Positions 1 to 5,449 of a stretch of DNA of 5,449 nucleotides are shown piece by piece. The stretch comes from Candidatus Bathyarchaeota archaeon. GTDB taxonomy: Archaea; Thermoproteota; Bathyarchaeia; RBG-16-48-13; JAGMEO01. Both the position numbers and the translations under genes were made by a program. Position 1 is the stretch's first letter, and each line of letters starts with the position of its first letter. The DNA lies in assembly GCA_030602965.1 (NCBI GenBank), contig JAUVYS010000091.1, positions 1-5,449 on the forward strand, read 5' to 3'. The notes beneath the pieces are model-generated. The model had not been told where the DNA came from, did not search any database, and was given only the letters and a program-made list of their open reading frames with translations.

Positions 1-119
1 TTTTTTACTTGACTTGCCATTTGGCGTTATCTGCGCGGGAATGACAGACTTTTTACGAGCGCATCAATATTGTTTGTTCCATACCATGGAATAAAGCCAC
101 ATACCTTGACTTATGTTAA

Positions 120-411
120 GATTATACGATATTTTTACTACAAGTAGCAAGCACATATAAAAACGCGAACATAGTAAATGGAATGAGCCGGTATAAGAGA
201 GATGGAAAATTTGCTAATGCGGCTTGAGAGCAAAACCTCATCCCCGATTCAGGTCCTGCGGGAAAAAACCGGATGTTGCAACGGTTTTCAGAATCTCTAT
301 ATAGTCGGGGAAGGTAGCGGTTATTCCGGCGGTATAGTATCAAGCGGATCGGATGGGATAAAAGCGGCAATGAATATTATCGGAAGAAATTCTCACTGTA
401 ATATTTCTTGA
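120..411 (+). pseudogene. C-terminal remnant of an FAD-dependent dehydrogenase (COG2509-like)
   Basis: This is a decayed fragment, not a working gene. The frame ending at TGA 409-411 encodes TSSPI (about 235-249) and then VGEGSGYSGGIVSS followed by DGIKAA (about 304-368). From memory of the family, this matches the closing FAD-binding segment of the uncharacterised COG2509 dehydrogenases, which usually have well over 400 residues and end with a TSSPVR motif and a GEGAGYAGGI motif. Upstream of about 223 the similarity appears to continue in the neighbouring frame (GMSRYKRDGKFANAA, 180-224), which stops at TGA 225. A frameshift, perhaps with a small deletion, therefore separates the two parts. 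No earlier part of the enzyme is recognisable in bases 1-119, so most of the gene is missing. An ATG at 202 could open a 69-codon ORF, but I do not think it is a real start. The family assignment is from motif memory, not a search. Confidence 0.6.
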
Positions 412-519
412 CAAGATATCATAATGAGGTTAGTGATTTAGCGTAGTTATTGATCTTGAACGCAGCATATGTACTTTTGAACAGATGTAACCACGGGAGA
501 GATTATGGTCTGATCATCC

Positions 520-562
520 AAAGCCCTGTTTTTCGAAAAGAGAAGCAGGGCTTTAGTTTTTT
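520..562 (+). terminator. Intrinsic terminator hairpin upstream of hamA
   Basis: A perfect 9-bp stem pairs AAAGCCCTG (520-528) with CAGGGCTTT (546-554) and can be extended by weaker U-A and G-U pairs into the 17-base loop. It is followed on the + strand by AGTTTTTT (555-562), a typical U-tract. The opposite strand lacks a T-run after the stem, so it should stop rightward transcription. It lies 109 bases beyond the dehydrogenase remnant and only 27 bases before the hamA ATG. It may be that gene's old terminator, or an attenuator that hamA transcripts must pass. Confidence 0.8.
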
Positions 563-573
563 GTGAACAGCTT

Positions 574-581
574 AGGTGAGG
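574..581 (+). promoter_or_regulatory. Ribosome binding site deciding the hamA start
   Basis: AGGTGAGG is a good Shine-Dalgarno match, eight bases before ATG 590. The longer in-frame alternative, GTG 563, would begin immediately after the terminator U-tract and has no purine-rich site in front of it. ATG 590 is therefore preferred. Confidence 0.7.
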
Positions 582-589
582 TCGCTATA

Positions 590-1387
590 ATGCATGATGA
601 AACGAACGTGACAGCGGATGTTATTGAGTCTCTATTAAGTCACACAGCAACAGTGATGAACCACGTGTTCTGGTTTACCCACAACCTGCATCTACAGCCG
701 GACAAACCACATTTCGGATCTACCATAAACTATACAGACATTAAGTGCCGTGAAGACGATTTTCTCAAGGAGCTTATCAATACAATAACAAGCTGGGTAT
801 ACAGTAAAGCGCAAGCCAAGACTATGATTGATGAGAGGTTACGCCAAACTAATGATGATTTCCAAAATGCTGCTACTTTTCTTACTTCTCAAGCATTCTC
901 CAAGTTTCGTCCAGGATATTCACAGGGACAATTTGGCGAACTGCTTTTGTTTAATTTCATTCAGCATTTTTTTAATGCTGTACCGCTTCTCAGGAAAATG
1001 CGGATAACAACATCCTCCGGTCATGAGCGATTCGGAGCCGACGCTATTCATGTCAAGATTGAAGGACCCACTACGGTTTTGATTTTAGGCGAGTCTAAAT
1101 GCTACCAAAGCAGGTACAAATTCAAGGAGGCTTTTTCTACGTCCTTATCAAGCATTACCACAACTTTCACGTCTCTTGACAGGGAACTTGATTTGTACAC
1201 CTACGATGATTTCCTTGAGAGTGAGCTTGAGGATATAGCCAAGAAATACAAACGTGGCGAACTGAGGCGTGCCCGTTTCGAGCTTGTCTGCCTTATTGCC
1301 TACCATGAAACGCAGAGAATTGATGGTGCCAATGAGGAGGAGATTAAAGAATCCATTCGTTCGACTATTGAAGATCGCTGTCAATAG
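590..1387 (+). CDS. hamA: HamA-like DUF1837 nuclease of a Hachiman system, ended early by an in-frame TAG
   Basis: This is the effector nuclease of Hachiman defence. In the known family, HamA has a PD-(D/E)XK fold, is held by the helicase HamB, and degrades DNA when HamB detects infection-linked DNA. The 265-residue product from ATG 590 shows the expected core in order: QGQFGE with Glu117, GAD with Asp151 on a predicted strand, and GESK with Glu168 and Lys170 (the ExK pair). A Ser/Thr-rich helix (about residues 180-195) follows the core, as in DUF1837 proteins, and then a basic stretch, KKYKRGELRRAR, at about 218-229. No signal peptide or membrane segment is visible, so it should be cytoplasmic. 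The start is set by AGGTGAGG at 574-581; GTG 563 would add nine residues. The odd point is TAG 1385-1387, after which the frame stays open and protein-like to 1510. The annotated protein therefore probably lacks its normal C-terminus. It lies directly upstream of hamB in the same operon. The assignment rests on motifs and on the helicase partner. Confidence 0.88.
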   Translation: MHDETNVTADVIESLLSHTATVMNHVFWFTHNLHLQPDKPHFGSTINYTDIKCREDDFLKELINTITSWVYSKAQAKTMIDERLRQTNDDFQNAATFLTSQAFSKFRPGYSQGQFGELLLFNFIQHFFNAVPLLRKMRITTSSGHERFGADAIHVKIEGPTTVLILGESKCYQSRYKFKEAFSTSLSSITTTFTSLDRELDLYTYDDFLESELEDIAKKYKRGELRRARFELVCLIAYHETQRIDGANEEEIKESIRSTIEDRCQ

Positions 1388-1513
1388 CTGGGGGGTGATG
1401 TATTCCGGGAGATAGATGGCCGAATCCTAAGCCGCATTAATTATATCATCTTTCCAATCTGGCAGCTTGATAAGCTTTTAACCGATTTTAGCAAGTGCAT
1501 AGGAGTAGCATAG
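1388..1513 (+). other. hamA: Detached C-terminal tail of HamA, in frame after the amber codon
   Basis: These 41 sense codons plus TAG 1511-1513 continue exactly in the hamA frame. The translation reads like folded protein: a strand-like INYIIFPIWQ (about 1436-1465) followed by an amphipathic LDKLLTDFSKCIGV (about 1466-1507). To my recollection this pattern, a hydrophobic strand with a Pro and then a helix ending in a Phe-x-Lys segment, resembles the ends of DUF1837 proteins. Adding the tail gives about 307 codons including the TAG. Its own stop touches the hamB GTG (TAG then GTG, zero gap), as expected for a coupled operon. There is no independent start: ATG 1398 is out of frame and reaches a stop within five codons. 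Forty-one open codons alone are not significant (about 14% by chance); the argument is the composition and the abutting junction. Confidence 0.65.
1501..1505 (+). promoter_or_regulatory. Ribosome binding site for hamB
   Basis: AGGAG lies eight bases before GTG 1514 and supports this non-ATG start. It lies inside the last codons of the HamA tail, so a ribosome finishing the tail would cover the site. That suggests translational coupling if the tail is translated. Confidence 0.75.
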
Positions 1514-4027
1514 GTGATTCTCACTGAACGTGACAATGACACGATTGACCTTCTTCTGAAGCATGAACATAAACGGATTGCAGCCCAACTCAAGTTCATT
1601 AAGGAGGAGCCTTCGGAGATACCTTACGAGTTGCTGAACAGGGGCATTGCGCTTGTTGATAGACTGTCACGCTTGCGAGATGAAGTCTCTGGGAGAATTG
1701 CAATAACGCTTTGCGCAATCCTTTGGATTTACCGAAATAGCGAGTGGACAGGTTTAAAAGACTTTCTCATGGTTGTCCTTTCGAGAATTGGATTTCCACC
1801 ATCTACCTTGATGATTGATGATCTCTATGACCGTAAGAAGAACCAGTACTCCAGCTTCAACAGTCTTTTCGACCAGTTTGCAACCACTTGCTATCATTTG
1901 AAGCATGAGGTTGTCATAGCCCCAAAAGTATTTCTTTTAACTGAGTTCCAAATGGACATATGGGCGAAGATAGAAGAATGCCCGCTACTGGGAATTTCTG
2001 CTCCGACATCGGCTGGCAAATCATACATTCTCCTTCTGAAGTGCATAGAAATGCTGCTCAAAAAGCCAGGCAACGTCGTATATATAGTGCCTACTTTGAG
2101 CCTAGTCTCTCAGGTATCCCTCGATTTTCGGCACCTTCTGCGAGACTTCGAGTTACATGAGTACGAAATCCTCACGTCATTTTATGAAAGACCGGAGACT
2201 GGCAAAGCAGTGTACGTCCTAACTCAAGAAAAAGCCATTGCTGCTTTTTCCCAGCAGGACCATCCCTTCAAAAATCTTCGCCTTTTGATAGTCGATGAAA
2301 TACAAAACATAGAAAGGGTGGCGGACGAAGACGATCAACGTGCAAAAATTCTTTATGATACCCTTATTGAACTCCGCCATACCTGCCAGCCCGACAGAAC
2401 TGTTATCTCAGGTCCCCGCATCGATGCCATAGGTGAACTAGGCGCTACAATATTCGGCGCACCTTCGGACGAGGTAGAAACGAAAGGCTCACCCGTAGTT
2501 AATTTCACCTATTCAGTTAGCAAAATTTGTAATAGCTATTACTTGAAGCAGTATACAGACATAAGGACAACACCTGCATCCCTGGCCATCTCCTATAATG
2601 AAGCGCTTGATGGGCATGGTGGCGTCCAATATAGGAAGAAGTTTTACAAATATCTTTCACACATAGTCAAAAGCCTTGGCCCTTCGTCTTATAACATTAT
2701 ATTCTCCCCTACAGCGAACCAAGCCCGAAAAACAGCCGTAGCGCTGGCGGAGGCAACGGATATAGATTCCGCATGCATTGAATCGTTGATAGAGTATCTG
2801 GAGAGGACTGTTCACCCTCAGTATGACCTATGCAACACACTGCCAAAAGGAATAGCATATCATCATGGGAGAACCCCACTGCACGTTAGAAGAGCCATCG
2901 AGAGGGCCATACGCGATAAAATGATAAGAAACGTCGTTTGCACGACTACTCTAATGCAAGGTGTGAACCTGCCGGCGCAAACAGTAATCATTAGGAATCC
3001 CTATCTGTATGTTTCATCGCGCTTCGGTACCCCAAAACTGACCAACTATGAAATAGCCAATCTCCGTGGGCGAGCAGGACGGCTTCTTCAAGACTTTATC
3101 GGAAGAACATACGTACTGGACGAGAACTCCTTCGAGGAAACAATTGAGCAGGAGGAGTTGTTCAGTGAGAGCACAAAAGAGCTGCATCCTGGGTACAGAG
3201 ATAAATTCTCGGAGAATGAAGAAGACATTCTTACGAGCTTGTTCGAAAGTACTCCACCATTACCAGAGAATAAGGAGTATTCTTTCCTGCTCACATACAT
3301 AAGACAAATTGCCCTAAAATACCAAGATGAAGGACTTCCTCGTTTACATACAGTCGGCATAGAGATTTCTCCCTTCGACTACAAGAGAATCCAAGTGACA
3401 TTGTCTGATCTCAGGGTGGATAACCAAGTTTGTTTTAAGAATCGTTATTGGGACCCATTTGACTTGGACAGGCTGTATCGTCAATCCAAAAAGCTACTCA
3501 TACCAACGTCTATATCCGACGCAAAAATAGTAGACAAGCTGATGAGAATAATCATATTCATGGCCAATAACTTTCCTGTGTATTCAAAACGCTATTTTAG
3601 AGTAGATAATGAAAAGTTCCTATTATCGAGTTGTATAAACGCCGAACATTGGCTCAAAGAGAGACCACTTCACAAGATTCTAGACAGCGACTTCTACGAT
3701 ACATCCGAAAAGATTGAAAGAACTATTAACCTTCTTCAGAATGCAATTTCCTTCGGCCTCCCGATGTTGCTCAAACCACTTTATGATATCTGGAAAGAAG
3801 AGGCGATGTTCCTGCGATTCATAGAAATGGGTGCCTTTAGGCCTTTCACAAGAAGAATGATTGAGCTTAACATTCCGCGTGAAACCGCAATCATGCTTTC
3901 TGACCAATTCTTCGATGATACTGAATTTGACGAAGGGAGTGTTGATGACCACATACGGCGGGTCTTGAAACAAGTAGCCCCAGAGCTATCTTTTTGGGAC
4001 CAAATCCAAGTTGAATCAGTCTTGTGA
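1514..4027 (+). CDS. hamB: HamB-like superfamily 2 (Ski2-like) helicase of a Hachiman system
   Basis: This 837-residue ATP-dependent DNA helicase is the sensor and motor partner of HamA. In known systems it binds and translocates on aberrant DNA and controls HamA release. The helicase motifs appear in order: LTEFQ, Q-motif-like (142-146); APTSAGKS, motif I/Walker A (163-170); VPTLSL, Ia (192-197); DEIQ, motif II (261-264); VISGPR, III (297-302); NIIFSPTANQARK, IV (394-406); YHHGRTP (449-455), typical of Ski2-like enzymes; CTTTLMQGVNLPAQ, V (476-489); and NLRGRAGR, VI (516-523). All ATPase residues appear intact. Residues 1-140 carry no motif I know and probably form the HamB-specific N-terminal region. 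Residues 540-837 are mostly helical and acidic at the end, in the position of the Ski2-type accessory and HamA-contact regions (inference). The GTG start is supported by AGGAG at 1501-1505 and directly abuts the TAG of the HamA tail. DEIQ replaces the commoner DEAD/DEVH and is still a valid DExx box. Other Ski2-like defence helicases are possible, but the DUF1837-like partner favours HamB. Confidence 0.93.
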   Translation: MILTERDNDTIDLLLKHEHKRIAAQLKFIKEEPSEIPYELLNRGIALVDRLSRLRDEVSGRIAITLCAILWIYRNSEWTGLKDFLMVVLSRIGFPPSTLMIDDLYDRKKNQYSSFNSLFDQFATTCYHLKHEVVIAPKVFLLTEFQMDIWAKIEECPLLGISAPTSAGKSYILLLKCIEMLLKKPGNVVYIVPTLSLVSQVSLDFRHLLRDFELHEYEILTSFYERPETGKAVYVLTQEKAIAAFSQQDHPFKNLRLLIVDEIQNIERVADEDDQRAKILYDTLIELRHTCQPDRTVISGPRIDAIGELGATIFGAPSDEVETKGSPVVNFTYSVSKICNSYYLKQYTDIRTTPASLAISYNEALDGHGGVQYRKKFYKYLSHIVKSLGPSSYNIIFSPTANQARKTAVALAEATDIDSACIESLIEYLERTVHPQYDLCNTLPKGIAYHHGRTPLHVRRAIERAIRDKMIRNVVCTTTLMQGVNLPAQTVIIRNPYLYVSSRFGTPKLTNYEIANLRGRAGRLLQDFIGRTYVLDENSFEETIEQEELFSESTKELHPGYRDKFSENEEDILTSLFESTPPLPENKEYSFLLTYIRQIALKYQDEGLPRLHTVGIEISPFDYKRIQVTLSDLRVDNQVCFKNRYWDPFDLDRLYRQSKKLLIPTSISDAKIVDKLMRIIIFMANNFPVYSKRYFRVDNEKFLLSSCINAEHWLKERPLHKILDSDFYDTSEKIERTINLLQNAISFGLPMLLKPLYDIWKEEAMFLRFIEMGAFRPFTRRMIELNIPRETAIMLSDQFFDDTEFDEGSVDDHIRRVLKQVAPELSFWDQIQVESVL

Positions 4028-4034
4028 TGAGAGC

Positions 4035-4151
4035 ATGGTAAGAACAAAGGAGAAATCAACAAAGGACAGAGTGCAAAAATCGGGGTCTCGCAATGCTATA
4101 TTATATCTGCCTGCTTTAATTTACTATTATCTTGCCAATGCAACTGATTGA
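4035..4151 (+). CDS. Possible 38-residue small protein between hamB and the next gene
   Basis: An ATG seven bases after the hamB stop opens 38 codons ending at TGA 4149-4151, six bases before the ATG of the next gene. The product has a strongly basic start (MVRTKEKSTKDR) and a hydrophobic, tyrosine-rich end (AILYLPALIYYYLANATD). I recognise no family. The ribosome binding site is poor (only GAG or TGAGAG close to the ATG). An internal GTG at 4071 is an alternative start. It may be chance, a gene remnant, or a small protein that couples translation into the downstream gene. Length alone cannot separate these. Confidence 0.25.
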   Translation: MVRTKEKSTKDRVQKSGSRNAILYLPALIYYYLANATD

Positions 4152-4157
4152 GTTGTA

Positions 4158-5449
4158 ATGAGAAATACTGAAACAGTAATTAAAGACCTAAAGGATTTGA
4201 TAAATTCAAAGGGCTACATCTATGCTCTTTGTGTGATTCTTTTTGAGGACTTTCATATCAATCCTGAAAAATTACATGAAATAGATTTTAGAAAAAGTCT
4301 GAGCACAAAGGAAGCTTCACTATTACTTGGTTTTTTGATTCAAGATGTAATTGATTTTTCTACACCAGAAACTCCACAGGATTTAATTCAGCTAAAGCAA
4401 AAGACTTATGAACTCATGGAAGAATTGCATGACTCTTTCAACCTTCCATTTTTAGAAAAACTAATAAAAGCATCTAACAAAACCCATGACAAAAAAAATT
4501 ACAGAGAAGATATGAAAGAATTTTTTGGCAAAGGAGACATACTCACAGAGCCTATATTTTATGCCGGAACAGGTGTTTATGATTTTCAATATTTAGAATT
4601 TTTAGAGAGAAAATATAAATACGACAAGAAATGGCTTTTTAACGAAAAAAATTTTGAACTTACTCAAACACAAAATATCGTTTCCCAAATTAAAGCAATT
4701 CTTCATGAAAAATCAAAAAAAGTCCATTTATATGATTTAAGAGAACGATTGCCTGAAATGATGGAAGACATGAAGAAAAAGTACCCTCATGAGGATTGGG
4801 AGAAGCATGTAAAAGATATTTTGCCCATGATGGAATTATACCAATATGTGGAATTGTTTTTTGAAAATATAAAAGAAGAAAGAAATCGAAGTATTGATGA
4901 AATTAGGGAAGACGGTTGGGAGTCCTTTTATAAAAACTTAATAGAGCTATTTGTTGTCAAAAAATCGGATTTTGAGAGCAATATTAATATTGAAGCATTT
5001 TTGGATAACTTTTCAATTACTCCTAAAAAAGGTTTAAATTCCCAATTGCATACCATCGGTGATTACAACATCATAGATTCTCATCCAATCATTCAACTTA
5101 GTGATGATAAATATCATGTACCAATCACTTTTTTGTTATCCGAAGCAGTATACGAAAGTCCTTATTATTGGATGATTGATGATAAAAAATACAGGGATCA
5201 AGCAGGAAAAAACAGAGGGATCGTCGGAGAAGAAATTGCATATGATTTTTTATCAAAAGTATTTGGAGCAGACAGAACTTTTAAGTCTGTAAAAATTACC
5301 ACAAAAAAAGGGCAAGATGATACGGACATTGATGTTTTGTGCATTCTTGGAAGCAAGGCTTTATGTGTTCAAGTAAAATCAAAAAAATTAACTGAACTCT
5401 CCAGAAAAGGGGATGATCAAGCATTAAAAGATGATTTTCAGGGAGCTGT
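4158..5449 (+). CDS. Putative NERD/restriction-endonuclease-like nuclease, 3' end outside window
   Basis: The frame stays open from ATG 4158 to the window edge (430 complete codons). An in-frame TGA at 4149-4151 rules out a longer start, and no strong ribosome binding site is seen. Residues 1-340 are helical, charged and not recognisable. From about 328 the sequence resembles a group of large proteins with a nuclease-related core, some of which end in SEC-C zinc motifs: SEAVYESPYYWM (328-339), NRGIVGEE (352-359), TDIDVL (389-394), VQVKSKKLTELSRKGDD (404-420). This fits a PD-(D/E)XK nuclease core with Glu358/Glu359, Asp390 or Asp392, and Gln405-x-Lys407, the QxK variant known from Mrr-like enzymes. 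Catalytic activity and substrate are inferred. Codon use is strikingly AT-rich (AAA, TTT, GAA, ATT) compared with hamAB, which suggests separate acquisition. It may be an independent defence gene rather than a Hachiman subunit. Whether a SEC-C tail exists cannot be seen. Confidence 0.8.
   Translation, partial: MRNTETVIKDLKDLINSKGYIYALCVILFEDFHINPEKLHEIDFRKSLSTKEASLLLGFLIQDVIDFSTPETPQDLIQLKQKTYELMEELHDSFNLPFLEKLIKASNKTHDKKNYREDMKEFFGKGDILTEPIFYAGTGVYDFQYLEFLERKYKYDKKWLFNEKNFELTQTQNIVSQIKAILHEKSKKVHLYDLRERLPEMMEDMKKKYPHEDWEKHVKDILPMMELYQYVELFFENIKEERNRSIDEIREDGWESFYKNLIELFVVKKSDFESNINIEAFLDNFSITPKKGLNSQLHTIGDYNIIDSHPIIQLSDDKYHVPITFLLSEAVYESPYYWMIDDKKYRDQAGKNRGIVGEEIAYDFLSKVFGADRTFKSVKITTKKGQDDTDIDVLCILGSKALCVQVKSKKLTELSRKGDDQALKDDFQGA

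Noticed and set aside
36..47. GCGGGAATGAC-like motif as half of a dispersed extragenic palindrome
   Set aside because: Only one arm is present; no matching inverted arm follows, so no repeat can be supported.
8..112. Direct repeat CTTGACTT at 8-15 and 105-112 as a target-site duplication
   Set aside because: Eight bases 97 apart is easily chance, and no transposase or terminal inverted repeats are visible.
106..135. TTGACT with TATTTT, 18-base spacing, as a promoter
   Set aside because: Both elements are partial matches in AT-rich DNA and lead only into the decayed remnant.
122..370. Minus-strand 82-codon ORF
   Set aside because: It lies opposite the dehydrogenase remnant, whose motifs explain the sequence better, and its product matches no known family.
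408..436. TTGACA at 408-413 as the -35 of a hamA promoter
   Set aside because: At 16-18 base spacing the -10 candidates (TTAGTG, TAGTGA, AGTGAT) match TATAAT poorly, and the CATAAT at 420-425 is too close. The terminator would also lie between this promoter and hamA.
563..589. GTG 563 as the hamA start
   Set aside because: It directly follows the terminator U-tract and lacks a ribosome binding site, whereas ATG 590 has AGGTGAGG at the right distance.
1382..1390. CAA-TAG-C context as a programmed viral-type readthrough signal
   Set aside because: The following bases (CTGGGG) do not fit the CARYYA rule of tobamovirus-type readthrough, and that rule applies to eukaryotic ribosomes.
3088..4062. 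Minus-strand and alternative-frame ORFs within hamB
   Set aside because: They overlap a strongly supported helicase gene, show no motifs, and are shadows of its codon use.

Overview
The window carries a two-gene Hachiman-type anti-phage defence operon (hamA nuclease, hamB helicase). It lies between a decayed housekeeping-gene remnant on the left and the 5' part of a second nuclease-like gene on the right. All recognisable genes read on the + strand. Shine-Dalgarno sequences and an intrinsic terminator point to a bacterium (an archaeon is less likely). Base composition is moderate across hamAB (hand-counted 60-base lines range from about 33 to 52% GC) and clearly AT-rich in the last gene (about 28-33% in sampled lines). 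I cannot name the organism. Remnant, defence operon and AT-rich nuclease-like gene side by side look like an accessory or defence island assembled by separate transfers.

Layout: bases 1-119 hold nothing I can support. Bases 120-411 are the frameshifted, 5'-truncated C-terminus of a COG2509-type FAD-dependent dehydrogenase. Bases 412-519 are non-coding, with no convincing promoter. Bases 520-562 form a strong intrinsic terminator hairpin facing right, directly in front of hamA. hamA begins at ATG 590 and stops at TAG 1385-1387. The same frame then continues for 41 protein-like codons to a second TAG (1511-1513) that abuts the GTG start of hamB at 1514. hamB runs to 4027. A possible 38-residue ORF (4035-4151) fills most of the gap before the last gene, which starts at ATG 4158 and runs off the window.

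How the genes work together: in known Hachiman systems the HamA effector nuclease (DUF1837, PD-(D/E)XK fold) is held by the HamB superfamily 2 helicase. HamB senses aberrant or damaged DNA and unleashes HamA, which degrades DNA and aborts infection. Catalytic motifs of both proteins are visible here.

The most notable point is the in-frame amber codon that separates HamA from what looks like its true C-terminal 41 residues. It could be a nonsense mutation, a sequence error or a recoded UAG (for example pyrrolysine). Because hamA, the tail and hamB share one reading frame and both intervening stops are UAG, the operon is formally a single 1,145-codon frame (counting both TAGs) interrupted by two amber codons.
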